23,125 nt of DNA. Origin: Competibacteraceae bacterium UBA3908 (GTDB taxonomy: Bacteria > Pseudomonadota > Gammaproteobacteria > Competibacterales > Competibacteraceae). Below the pieces are notes generated by a model. That model was not told the origin of the DNA and searched no databases. It saw only the letters and a program-made list of their open reading frames with translations. Made by a program: the position numbers and the translations under genes. Below, one piece after another: positions 14,058 to 21,934 of this stretch. Where the stretch lies: contig DGFE01000231.1 in assembly GCA_002391525.1 (NCBI GenBank), forward strand, positions 1 through 23,125. Reading direction: 5' to 3'. Positions within the stretch are counted from its first letter, which is position 1. The number at the start of each line of letters is the position of its first letter.

Positions 14058-15059
14058 CTATCGCCGCCGCCAGGCGGGCGCGTACCGGGCCGCCACCCGG
14101 ATCGATTCCACCATGCTGATGGCGCTTGCCTTGCCCTGCCAGGCGATGTCGAAGGCGGTACCGTGGTCGACGCTGGCGCGCAGAAACGGCAGCCCGAGGG
14201 TGAGCGAGATGGTCCGCTCGAAGTCCAGGGTCTTGGTGGCGATGTGGCCCTGGTCGTGGTAGAGCGAGAGGACGGCGGCGTAACGCCCGGTCCTGGCCTG
14301 GTGAAATACCGAATCGGCGCCGATCGGGCCGGCCACCCGGAACCCCCGGGCCCGGGCTTCAGCGATGGCCGGGGCAATTTCCCGGACCTCTTCGTCGCCG
14401 AACAGGCCATGTTCCCCACAATGGGGGTTGAGACCGGCGACCGCCAGTTCGCCTCCACCGAGCCCGAGCTGTTCCAGCGCGCGGTGGCAGCGCTCGATGT
14501 AGTCGAGCAGCCGTTCCCTGGTGACCAGATCGCAGGATTTCCGCAGCGAGACGTGACGGCTGAGGAAAAACACCCGCAGTCCGAGCGTTTCAAACATGGT
14601 CAGGGGGTCATGAGTCCCGGTCAGACCGGCCAGCATCTCGGTGTGCCCGATGTAGGGCACGCCGGCAGCCTGAATCGACTCCTTGTTGATCGGCGCGGTG
14701 TTGACTATTTCGACCTCGCCTCGTAAGGCCGCCCGCACCACCGCCTGGATATAGTCCCAGGCGGCCTGCCCGCACAGGGCCTGAACCTGGCCTGGTTCGA
14801 ACGCGGCCGGATCGGCGTTGGCGAAATCGACGACCTCAATGGAGCCCGCTGCGAAGCGCGCCTCGTCCGGCCTGCCGATGGCCCGGACCTTCAGTCCGAG
14901 GCCGCTTTCCTGAACTGCTTTTTCAATGACGAGGGCGTCGCCGTAAACCAGGCAGCGGGCGGCCTGATTCACGATCTGGTCGGCGAGCGTGCGAACCACG
15001 ATTTCAGGACCGATCCCGGCAGGATCGCCCATGCTGATACCGATGATGGGTTTGCTCAT
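14058..15059 (-). CDS. PdxA2-like 4-phosphoerythronate/threonate-type dehydrogenase
   Basis: Metal- and NAD-dependent dehydrogenase of the PdxA superfamily, 333 residues. The three metal ligands are present: His169 (SRHVSLR), His213 (NPHCGEHG) and His268 (LYHDQGH), along with ISMGDPAGIGPEI, NTAPINKESI, IGHTEMLA and SVDHGTAFDIA. The stretch from GHIATKTLDF through SLTLGLP to SVDHGTAFDIA resembles PdxA2, which oxidises and decarboxylates D-threonate/D-erythronate 4-phosphate to dihydroxyacetone phosphate, more than the vitamin B6 enzyme PdxA. Related enzymes also act on unphosphorylated cis-diol acids. It lies directly downstream of the LysR gene (30-base gap, same strand) and beside a sugar-acid catabolic operon, so a catabolic role is favoured. 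No DUF1537 kinase for making the phosphorylated substrate is in the window. Confidence 0.82.
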   Translation of the reverse strand: MSKPIIGISMGDPAGIGPEIVVRTLADQIVNQAARCLVYGDALVIEKAVQESGLGLKVRAIGRPDEARFAAGSIEVVDFANADPAAFEPGQVQALCGQAAWDYIQAVVRAALRGEVEIVNTAPINKESIQAAGVPYIGHTEMLAGLTGTHDPLTMFETLGLRVFFLSRHVSLRKSCDLVTRERLLDYIERCHRALEQLGLGGGELAVAGLNPHCGEHGLFGDEEVREIAPAIAEARARGFRVAGPIGADSVFHQARTGRYAAVLSLYHDQGHIATKTLDFERTISLTLGLPFLRASVDHGTAFDIAWQGKASAISMVESIRVAARYAPAWRRR

Positions 15060-15089
15060 GAGAGTTCCCGCTGCTTTGGCGATTGCTGG

Positions 15090-16094
15090 TTAACCTTGAT
15101 TTCCGCCAGCCGGTTCACTTGACCCGCTGCCGCTTCTGTTGCTTGCTGAAGGGCCTTCATTCGCAGCTCGTTGCTGTCCCTCGCGTCCGCCCCGCCATTC
15201 CGAACCGCTCGACAACTCCGCGAATAACCAATCCTGAAAGTTCTTGATCTTGGGGAGATCCGCCCGGGACTTCAGGACACTGAATGTATAACCGGATACC
15301 TTCGGACCTTCCAGCCCCAAGGGCGCAACCAGCTTTCTACCTTCGAGTTCGCGCTCTGCCAGCAACAGGCTTTCGAGACAGACACCGAGGCCATCCACCG
15401 CCGCGCCGATCGCCATGAACGACCGATCGAAGCGGGGACCGCGGGTGGCGTCCAGTTTGACTTTTGCGTAATCGCGCAGCCAGTCACGCCAGCGCACCAG
15501 GCAAACCTCGCTGTGAATGAGCGTGTGATACCGCAGATCGTCGACTGTGCGGATCGGGTGCGCTCCGTTGGCGAGGCGAGGCGAACACAGCGGAACAATC
15601 GTCTCCGGCGGCAAGGGTAGGGCCAGGACGCCGGCCGGTTGCAGCGGCACCGTGCCATAGCGGATGTCCACGTCCACTCGCTCGTCCGTCAGGTCGAGGA
15701 GCGTGGTGGAGGCATGCACGCTCACATCGATGTCGGGATACAAGGCGCTGAAACGGGCCAACCGCGGCATCAGCCATTGAGCGGCGATGCTCGGGGCCGA
15801 ATGCACGGTCAGGATGTCGCTCTTCTCGGTCCGTCCGACATTCCGCGTCGCCGTCTCGATGCGGGCAAAAGCGGCGGCAACTTCCTCGGCATAGCGCCTG
15901 CCCGCGTCCGTCAGTACGACCGACCGATGCACGCGGTGGAACAGGCGTACTCCGATCTGCTCCTCAAGCAGCTTGATTTGGTGGCTGACCGCGGAGGGCG
16001 TGACGAACAGCTCTTCCGCGGCAAGCGCGAACGAAGAGAGTCGGGCCGCAGCCTCGAATGCCTGTATAGCCTTGAGGAAGATTCGATGTTGCAT
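15090..16094 (-). CDS. LysR-family transcriptional regulator (GcvA-like)
   Basis: Transcription factor of 334 residues. The N-terminal winged helix-turn-helix (about residues 5-63) contains FEAAARLSSFALAAEELFVTPSAVSHQIKLLEEQIGVRLF split across the usual helices; the substrate-binding domain starts near residue 90 (SDILTVHSAPSIAAQWLMPRL) and resembles GcvA-type regulators. The last 30 or so residues form a Gly/Ser/Asn-rich tail with no visible function. It is transcribed divergently from the transketolase operon and together with the PdxA2-like gene, the usual arrangement for a LysR activator controlling adjacent catabolic genes in response to their substrate. The ligand is unknown. Confidence 0.92.
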   Translation of the reverse strand: MQHRIFLKAIQAFEAAARLSSFALAAEELFVTPSAVSHQIKLLEEQIGVRLFHRVHRSVVLTDAGRRYAEEVAAAFARIETATRNVGRTEKSDILTVHSAPSIAAQWLMPRLARFSALYPDIDVSVHASTTLLDLTDERVDVDIRYGTVPLQPAGVLALPLPPETIVPLCSPRLANGAHPIRTVDDLRYHTLIHSEVCLVRWRDWLRDYAKVKLDATRGPRFDRSFMAIGAAVDGLGVCLESLLLAERELEGRKLVAPLGLEGPKVSGYTFSVLKSRADLPKIKNFQDWLFAELSSGSEWRGGREGQQRAANEGPSASNRSGSGSSEPAGGNQG

Positions 16095-16107
16095 AGCAGC
16101 ATTAAGA

Positions 16108-16134
16108 TGAATTCAATTCACTTTTATAGATAAA
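16108..16134. promoter_or_regulatory. AT-rich double palindrome upstream of lysR, candidate LysR operator
   Basis: Two adjacent dyads lie just upstream of the LysR ATG (16094): TGAAT-TCA-ATTCA at 16108-16120 and TTTAT-AG-ATAAA at 16123-16134. The patch is sharply AT-rich compared with its surroundings. LysR proteins typically bind such dyads between divergent genes to autoregulate and to activate the neighbouring operon. Which dyad is bound, if either, is not known. Confidence 0.5.
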
Positions 16135-16142
16135 TTACTCGT

Positions 16143-16171
16143 TTGACCGCATCAATGCAAGTCCCTAGTCT
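16143..16171 (+). promoter_or_regulatory. Weak candidate promoter for the transketolase operon
   Basis: TTGACC (16143-16148) is a good -35. With a 17-base spacer it is followed by TAGTCT (16166-16171), a poor -10 matching three of six positions. A weak -10 is common at LysR-activated promoters. The predicted leader to the first start codon is about 130 bases. Confidence 0.35.
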
Positions 16172-16306
16172 GCTTGTCACTCGCAGAACAGTTTGGCTGA
16201 GTGGTGTTCGAGCCCTTTCCGCGAGGGGTAACCACCTTAGAACCACTTACCGCCGGCCGCCGGGCTGCTTGCCAATGCGCGCCGGCGTCAGTGCAAGGAG
16301 AACAGT

Positions 16307-17179
16307 GTGAATACAAGCGTGAATACAAGCTCAGCGGCTAATCGCGCCAAGCTCGCCGAGCGAGCATATCGCATCCGCCGCTATGCAGTACGCATGGGCG
16401 AAGTCCAGGGCCAAGGCTATATCGGCCAGGCCCTGGGCATTGCCGACATGCTGGCCGTGGCTTATTGCCATGTCCTGAATTACCGGGCTGATGAGCCCGA
16501 GTGGGAAGGACGCGACCGCTTTCTGCTCTCGCATGGTCATTATGCGATTGCCCATTATGGGGCGCTGATCGAAGCCGGCATCATTCCGGAAAACGAACTG
16601 GAAACCTACGGCTCCGACGGCAGCCGGCTACCCATGTCCGGCATGGCCAGCTATACGCCCGGAATGGAAATTTCCGGCGGCTCGCTGGGCCAGGGCCTGA
16701 TTATCGCCGTTGGCATGGCCCTGGGTTTGCGCCTCAAGAACAACCCGGCCTTCGTCTACAACTCCATGTCGGATGGCGAACTCGACGAAGGCTCGACCTG
16801 GGAAGCGGCGATGTCCGCCGCCCATCACGGCCTCTCCAACCTGATCTGTCTGGTGGACATCAACAACCAGCAGGCCGATGGCAATTCCAACCAGATGCTG
16901 GGTTTTGAACCACTGGCGGACAAGTGGGCCGCGTTTGGCTGGTACGTCCAACGGGTCGATGGCCACGATCTCGATGCACTGGTTGCCGCCTTCGATGCGG
17001 CGCGCGCCTACCCGGAAGCCAAACCGCGCGTGATCCTGCTCGATACCCTGATGGGCAAGGGCGTGCCTTTCCTCGAGCAGCGCGAAAAGAATCATTTCAT
17101 TCGTGTCGACCCGCCGGAATGGCAGCAAGCCTTGGCGATTCTGGATGCCTCTCAACCTGTTGTTGGAGCCGAACAATGA
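16307..17179 (+). CDS. Split transketolase, N-terminal (thiamine diphosphate-binding) subunit
   Basis: First half of a two-gene transketolase, 290 residues. Together with the next gene it would transfer a two-carbon ketol unit between sugars using thiamine diphosphate and Mg2+. Visible motifs are LSHGHYA (His78), GGSLGQGLIIAVGMALG near 124-140, and the cofactor motif SDGELDEGSTWEAAM (155-169) followed by VDINNQQADG. The usual GDG of the cofactor motif is SDG here. The GTG start at 16307 has AAGGAG six bases upstream; the first 24 coding bases are a perfect 12-base tandem duplication, giving MNTSVNTS. Its TGA overlaps the next ATG by four bases. Residence with a TRAP transporter and dehydrogenases suggests a catabolic, substrate-specialised enzyme rather than the pentose-phosphate one. 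Confidence 0.9.
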   Translation: MNTSVNTSSAANRAKLAERAYRIRRYAVRMGEVQGQGYIGQALGIADMLAVAYCHVLNYRADEPEWEGRDRFLLSHGHYAIAHYGALIEAGIIPENELETYGSDGSRLPMSGMASYTPGMEISGGSLGQGLIIAVGMALGLRLKNNPAFVYNSMSDGELDEGSTWEAAMSAAHHGLSNLICLVDINNQQADGNSNQMLGFEPLADKWAAFGWYVQRVDGHDLDALVAAFDAARAYPEAKPRVILLDTLMGKGVPFLEQREKNHFIRVDPPEWQQALAILDASQPVVGAEQ

Positions 17180-18177
17180 GCAACACAACCGCGGCGAAAC
17201 CCCGCCTTACCACCTCGGCGATGATCGCCTCCATTGCCGGCGAAGGCCAGAAAACCAAACTGGCGCCGTTTGGCCATGCGTTGGCCGAACTGGCCAACAC
17301 CCGGCCAGACATCATTGGCATGACGGCCGACCTCGCCAAATACACCGACTTGCATATTTTCGCCCAGGCGCACCCGCATCGTTTCTTTCAGATGGGGATG
17401 GCCGAGCAATTGCTGATGGGCGCCGCCGGCGGCATGGCCAAGGAAGGTTTTACGCCGTTCGCCACCACGTATGCGGTATTTGCCTCGCGCCGCGCCTATG
17501 ACTTCATCCATCAGGTGATTTGCGAAGAGCACCTCAACGTCAAGATCGCCTGCGCGCTGCCCGGGCTTACCACCGGCTATGGCCCCAGCCATCAGGCGAC
17601 CGAGGACATCGCGATATTCCGCGGCATTCCCGGCATCACCGTCATCGACCCGTGCGACGCGCTGGATATCGAACAGGCGGTGCCCGCGATCGCGGAACAC
17701 AAGGGTCCGGTTTACATGCGCCTGCTGCGCGGCCAGGTACCCCTGGTGCTCGATGAGTACGACTATACCTTCGAACTCGGCAAGGCCAAGTTGCTGCGCG
17801 ATGGCAAGGACGTGCTGATCATTTCGACCGGCATTTTGACCATGCGCGCCCTGGAGGTCGCCAAGGAACTAGCCGCCGACCAGATCGATGTCGCCGTGTT
17901 GCATACGCCGACGATCAAGCCACTGGACACGGCGACAATCCTGCGCGAAGCCAGCCGGACCGGTCGGTTGGTCGTCGTGGCCGAGAATCATACCGAGGTC
18001 GGCGGACTCGGTGAGGCCGTGGCCGCAGTGCTGCTGCGCAACGGCGTCACACCTCCCTTCCGGCAGATCGCGCTGCCAGACGCCTTCCTCGACGCTGGCG
18101 CGCTCCCGACCCTGCACGATCGCTACGGCATCTCCACTGCGACCATGGCCGCGCGCATCAAAGGCTGGCTCGGCTAA
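17176..18177 (+). CDS. Split transketolase, C-terminal (pyrimidine-binding) subunit
   Basis: Second half of the split transketolase, 333 residues, covering the pyrimidine-binding and C-terminal domains. The catalytic Glu77 that activates thiamine diphosphate lies in FFQMGMAEQLLMG. YGPSHQATEDIAIFRGIPG carries the active-site His of the family, and a C-terminal Rossmann-like domain includes DVLIISTGILTMRALEVA. The resemblance is to archaeal-type and other two-gene transketolases, such as the apulose-phosphate and sulfosugar enzymes, and to DXS/pyruvate dehydrogenase E1 beta. The ATG at 17176 overlaps the first subunit's stop (ATGA), so equal amounts of the two chains are expected. The substrate cannot be read from sequence. 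Confidence 0.9.
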   Translation: MSNTTAAKPRLTTSAMIASIAGEGQKTKLAPFGHALAELANTRPDIIGMTADLAKYTDLHIFAQAHPHRFFQMGMAEQLLMGAAGGMAKEGFTPFATTYAVFASRRAYDFIHQVICEEHLNVKIACALPGLTTGYGPSHQATEDIAIFRGIPGITVIDPCDALDIEQAVPAIAEHKGPVYMRLLRGQVPLVLDEYDYTFELGKAKLLRDGKDVLIISTGILTMRALEVAKELAADQIDVAVLHTPTIKPLDTATILREASRTGRLVVVAENHTEVGGLGEAVAAVLLRNGVTPPFRQIALPDAFLDAGALPTLHDRYGISTATMAARIKGWLG

Positions 18178-18216
18178 TCCCCCGTTCGACACGACCCACT
18201 CCAAGGAATCGACATC

Positions 18217-18978
18217 ATGTCCCATGCACTGCTTCTTGAAGGCAAAGTTGCCATGATCTCCGGCGCGGCTTCGGCGCGCGGCATCGGTCTGGCCACGGCC
18301 CACCTGTTTGCCCGCCACGGCGCCAAGGTGGTCATCCTCGACCTCGACGGTGACGCCGCGGCGGCGGCGGCGGCCTCGATTGGCCCCGAACACCGAGGCT
18401 ACGCCTGCGACGTGGCCGACAAGGCCGCCTGCGAGCGCGCGGCGGCGCGGGTCATCACCGAATTCGGCCGGATCGATATCCTGATCAACAACGCCGGAAT
18501 CACCCAGCCGGCGAAGACCGTCGACATCGACCCGGCGAGTTGGGAACGCATCCTCAACGTCAACCTGGGCGGCGTGCTCTACCTGTCGCAGGCGGTCATC
18601 CCGCAGATGAAGAAACAGGGTGGCGGCTCGATCGCTTGCATGTCGTCCGTGTCGGCCCAACGCGGCGGCGGTATCCTCGGTGGCCCGCATTACTCGGCGG
18701 CCAAGGCTGGCGTGCTCGGCCTGGCCAAGGCCATGGCGCGCGAACTCGGTCCTGACAACATTCGCGTTAATTGCGTCACCCCCGGCCTGATCAACACCGA
18801 TATCAGCAAGGGGAAGCTGACTGACGCGCAGAAGGCCGAGATCGCCGGCAACATCCCTCTGAACCGCCTGGGCGACGCCGGCGACGTGGCCGGCGCCTAC
18901 CTCTTCCTCGCCTCGGACTTGTCCGCCTACATCACCGGCGCGGTCATCGACGTCAATGGCGGCATGTTGATTCACTGA
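18217..18978 (+). CDS. Short-chain dehydrogenase/reductase (SDR)
   Basis: Classical SDR oxidoreductase of 253 residues, probably NAD(H)-linked because Asp42 (ILDLDGD) ends the second beta strand. The cofactor loop is GAASARGIG (16-24), two residues longer than the usual TGxxxGIG. NNAG is at 91-94, and catalytic Ser144, Tyr159 and Lys163 (YSAAK) are present. The C-terminus TGAVIDVNGGMLIH is typical. The ATG at 18217 has AAGGA upstream, 39 bases after the transketolase stop. In this operon it would oxidise a hydroxyl of the imported acid or of an intermediate; the substrate is unknown. FabG-type fatty acid synthesis is unlikely from context. Confidence 0.9.
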   Translation: MSHALLLEGKVAMISGAASARGIGLATAHLFARHGAKVVILDLDGDAAAAAAASIGPEHRGYACDVADKAACERAAARVITEFGRIDILINNAGITQPAKTVDIDPASWERILNVNLGGVLYLSQAVIPQMKKQGGGSIACMSSVSAQRGGGILGGPHYSAAKAGVLGLAKAMARELGPDNIRVNCVTPGLINTDISKGKLTDAQKAEIAGNIPLNRLGDAGDVAGAYLFLASDLSAYITGAVIDVNGGMLIH

Positions 18979-19029
18979 CCGGAAACCCGGCAGACCCCTA
19001 TAGTACTTCACAAACCAAAGGAGAACACC

Positions 19030-20052
19030 ATGAGCGATCAAACCTTCAACCTTTCCCGTCGCGCCCTGCTGAAGAATACCGCCCTGCTCGGCGCTGCGGT
19101 GGCCATCGTTGGCGCCCCCGCAATTGTCGGCGCCGCCGCCCCCATCCGCCTGACCCTGGGGCACGGCGCTTCACCGGGCAACCCGCGCGCGGTGGCAGCG
19201 GACAAATTTGCCCAACTGGTCAACGAACGCAGCGGCGGCGCGATCAACGTCACGGTTGCGGGCGCGGCCCAGTTGGGCGACGACGCGGCGATGCTGACCA
19301 GCCTGCGTACCGGGGCGCTCGCGATTTCCGCCAATAGCCAGGGCACAACTTCGGGTATTGTCCCCGAACTCGGGGCTCTGGGTCTGCCGTTCCTGTTCAC
19401 CGATGGGGCGACGCCGATCAAGCTGCTGCAGGGGAAGATCGGCGACCAGCTTCGGCCCAAGTTCGAGGCCCTCGGCCTGGTGCCGCTGGGCTGGTGGGAG
19501 AACGGCGTCCGCCACGTTACCAACAGCAAGCGCGAGATCAAGGTCCCGGACGACCTCAAGGGCCTCAAAATCCGGACCCCGCCTGATCCCATGACCATCG
19601 ATATCTTCCAGGCGCTGGGCGCGGCCACCGCGCAGATTGCCTTCGCCGAACTCTATGTTGCGCTCCAACAGGGCGTCGTGGATGGCCAAGAGAATCCGTT
19701 GACCAACATTGCGAGCAACAAGCTGTACGAGGTCAACAAGTACATCAGCCTCACCGGGCACAAGTGGGAAAGCAACCCCGTGCTGATGTCGAAGATGGCC
19801 TGGGGCCGGTTGGACGCGAAGTTGCAGACGATCCTGATGGAAGCGATGGCTGAAGCCACCACACTGCAAGTCGGACTGGTGCAGGCCGATAGCGAAAAAC
19901 TGCTCAAGGAATTCCGCGCCAATCCGAACGTGGTCGTCAACGAGGTCGATCTGGCCGCTTTCCGTCAGCGTACCGCCAGCGTGTACGAAAAGTGGGAGCA
20001 AAAGCCTTTCGGCAGCTTCGTGAAGGAGCTGCGCAAGACCGTAGGAGTGTGA
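19030..20052 (+). CDS. TRAP transporter substrate-binding protein (DctP family)
   Basis: Periplasmic solute receptor of 340 residues. The N-terminus has a twin-arginine-like signal, LSRRALLKNTALLGAAVAI, with a likely cleavage near Ala35-Ala37. The mature domain shows the DctP features GHGASPGNPRAVAADKFAQLV, GLPFLF, the substrate-carboxylate Arg182 in LKGLKIRTPPDPM, and GVVDGQENPLTNI. It captures an organic acid and delivers it to the DctQM membrane complex. The ATG at 19030 has AAAGGAG as ribosome site, and the 51-base gap before it shows no hairpin. The Arg salt-bridge position indicates a carboxylate ligand, consistent with a sugar or hydroxy acid. Confidence 0.93.
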   Translation: MSDQTFNLSRRALLKNTALLGAAVAIVGAPAIVGAAAPIRLTLGHGASPGNPRAVAADKFAQLVNERSGGAINVTVAGAAQLGDDAAMLTSLRTGALAISANSQGTTSGIVPELGALGLPFLFTDGATPIKLLQGKIGDQLRPKFEALGLVPLGWWENGVRHVTNSKREIKVPDDLKGLKIRTPPDPMTIDIFQALGAATAQIAFAELYVALQQGVVDGQENPLTNIASNKLYEVNKYISLTGHKWESNPVLMSKMAWGRLDAKLQTILMEAMAEATTLQVGLVQADSEKLLKEFRANPNVVVNEVDLAAFRQRTASVYEKWEQKPFGSFVKELRKTVGV

Positions 20053-20054
20053 TC

Positions 20055-20618
20055 ATGACGGCCCCGACGTCCAATATATCGACGGCGAGGCCGATGGTGA
20101 TCGTGGGACTGGATGCCCTCGATCACTGGATCGGGACGGTGTGCCGTGGGGTGGTGCTCAGCACCGGCGCCGCGCTGCTCGTCTCGATCGCTATCGGTGT
20201 GGTCGCCCGCTATGTGATCACCGTGGGCGGGGTGGACTGGGCCGAGGAAGTGCCCAAGCAACTCTTCGCCTGGTTCATCATGTCTGGCGTCGTGCTCGCG
20301 GTACAGGGCGGCAACCATATCGCAGTCGATCTGGTGATGCACTACCTGTCTCCGGGGGCGCTGCGCATTCTGGTCGTACTGACCAACCTACTGGTGTGCG
20401 TCGCCTATGTCTATCTGTTTGGCGTGGCGATGGAGGTGGCGGAACTCGCCGCCGCCGAACGCAATCCGGTGCTCGGTACGCCTGGTAGCCTGCCTTTCTA
20501 TGCGTTGGCGGCTGGCGCCGTGCTGACGGCCGTCGGTTCGCTGTCGATCGCGATACGGGTGTGGGTGCTAGGCGCCGACGCCCGACCCCAAGGTAATCCT
20601 GAGGATAGCGTCGAATGA
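20055..20618 (+). CDS. TRAP transporter small membrane subunit (DctQ family)
   Basis: Small membrane subunit of a TRAP transporter, 187 residues with four predicted helices (about 33-55, 70-92, 105-127 and 140-168). WAEEVPKQLFAWFIMSGVVLAVQGGNHIAVDL is split over helix 2 and is typical of DctQ, with the conserved EE near the membrane face. It starts two bases after the DctP stop; the ATG at 20055 is preferred to an upstream in-frame reading inside dctP. Its stop overlaps the DctM start by four bases. It partners DctM. Confidence 0.92.
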   Translation: MTAPTSNISTARPMVIVGLDALDHWIGTVCRGVVLSTGAALLVSIAIGVVARYVITVGGVDWAEEVPKQLFAWFIMSGVVLAVQGGNHIAVDLVMHYLSPGALRILVVLTNLLVCVAYVYLFGVAMEVAELAAAERNPVLGTPGSLPFYALAAGAVLTAVGSLSIAIRVWVLGADARPQGNPEDSVE

Positions 20619-21871
20619 TACTCGTCATGATTTTGGCCTTTTTCATCCTCCTGGCTTTGGCAATTCCGGTCGCGCATGTGCTCGTGATTGCCTCGGGCGC
20701 CGCGATTCTCTACGGCGGCGAAGTGCCGACGCTCCTGGTCGCCCAGCAGATGGTGAACCAAACCCAGTCCTTTCCGATGCTGGCGCTGCCCTTCTTCATC
20801 CTGGCCGGCAGCCTGATGATGAGCGGCCGGCTCGGCGAGAAACTGGTCGGCTTCGCCACCGAACTGGTGCAGCGCTATCGCGGCGGTCTCGGCTCGGTCA
20901 GCGTGGTGGGCAGTTGCGTGTTCGGCGGCGTCTCCGGCTCGGCGGTGGCCGACGCCACAGCGCTCGGCGGCATGCTGATTCCCTGGCAGAAGCGCGAAGG
21001 CTATCCCGCAGCGTTCACGGCGGCGAACAACGCGGCGGCGGCGTCCATTGCGATTCTGATCCCGCCATCGATCCCGTTCATCCTGTATTCGCTGGTGTCG
21101 AATGTATCGATTGCCGACCTGTTCATTGCCGGGGTGCTGCCGGGCCTGATGCTGACGGCCGGCTTCGTCGCCGTGTGCAACGTGTCGGCGCGGCTGCGCG
21201 GATTCCCCTTTGCGGAGCATCCGTTCGACGGCCCGAAATGCCGCAAGCTGTTCATCGAGGCGCTGCCGGCGCTGGCGATGCCGGCGATGATCCTGTTGCT
21301 GCTGCGCTTCGGCTTCGCGACGCCCACCGAAGTTTCGGTGATCGCGGTGTTCTACGCGCTCGCGGCCGGCATTTTCTTCTACCGCGACATGACGGTGAAG
21401 CGCTTCGGCCAGGCCCTGATCGCCGCCGGGGTAGCGACCGGTGTGGTCATGCTGGTGATCATGGGCTCGGCGATCGTCAGTTGGCTGATGACCTATGCCC
21501 AGATCCCCCAGACCTTCGCGGAATGGTGTCTGGGAACCCTGCAGCAACCCTGGCTGATCATTCTCGCCATGGTTCTGATCATGATGGTGGCGGGCATGTT
21601 CATCGATCTGCCGGCAGCTATCCTGCTGCTCGGTCCGATCTTTGTGCCGCTGGCCCAGGCGATCAATATGGATCTGACGCAACTGGGCGTGGTGATGGTG
21701 CTGACGCTGGCCATTGGCCTCTACACCCCGCCGGTGGGCACGACGCTGTTCATCAGCAGTTCCATCGCGCAGACCTCCATCCTGGCCTCCTCGCGCGAGC
21801 TGGGGCCTTTCTACCTGGTTGCGTTCGGCACCGTGCTGATGTTCAGCTATCTACCTTTCCTGACCATCTGA
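20615..21871 (+). CDS. TRAP transporter large membrane subunit (DctM family)
   Basis: Transport channel subunit of 418 residues with about 12 hydrophobic helices, normal for DctM. Family motifs are LPFFILAGSLMMSG, GGVSGSAVADATALGGMLIP, IPPSIPFILYSLVSNVSIADLF and GLYTPPVGTTLF. It drives uptake with the sodium or proton gradient in concert with DctP and DctQ. The start overlaps the DctQ stop as ATGA. A short palindrome lies downstream before the hydroxyacid dehydrogenase gene. Confidence 0.95.
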   Translation: MILVMILAFFILLALAIPVAHVLVIASGAAILYGGEVPTLLVAQQMVNQTQSFPMLALPFFILAGSLMMSGRLGEKLVGFATELVQRYRGGLGSVSVVGSCVFGGVSGSAVADATALGGMLIPWQKREGYPAAFTAANNAAAASIAILIPPSIPFILYSLVSNVSIADLFIAGVLPGLMLTAGFVAVCNVSARLRGFPFAEHPFDGPKCRKLFIEALPALAMPAMILLLLRFGFATPTEVSVIAVFYALAAGIFFYRDMTVKRFGQALIAAGVATGVVMLVIMGSAIVSWLMTYAQIPQTFAEWCLGTLQQPWLIILAMVLIMMVAGMFIDLPAAILLLGPIFVPLAQAINMDLTQLGVVMVLTLAIGLYTPPVGTTLFISSSIAQTSILASSRELGPFYLVAFGTVLMFSYLPFLTI

Positions 21872-21898
21872 CGGACTTCCCTTATTCCACCCTGTCCA

Positions 21899-21918
21899 CG
21901 CCTCCCCTCGGGGAGGCG
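21899..21918. repeat. 20-bp inverted repeat between dctM and the hydroxyacid dehydrogenase gene
   Basis: CGCCTCCCC and its complement GGGGAGGCG flank a central TC. It lies 28 bases after the dctM stop and 17 before the next ATG. It may be an mRNA-processing or attenuation hairpin within the operon, and belongs to the CT/AG-armed palindromes seen elsewhere in the window. Confidence 0.65.
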
Positions 21919-21934
21919 GTCAACGGAAGAAACC

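Noticed and set aside
14058..15059. Assignment as the vitamin B6 enzyme PdxA
   Set aside because: The C-terminal motif block and the catabolic neighbours fit PdxA2-like enzymes better; not excluded, since no other pdxA can be checked here.
17176..18177. Assignment as 1-deoxyxylulose-5-phosphate synthase or pyruvate dehydrogenase E1 beta
   Set aside because: The partner gene carries transketolase-type GSLGQG and DGELDEG motifs, there are no lipoyl enzymes nearby, and DXS is a single chain.
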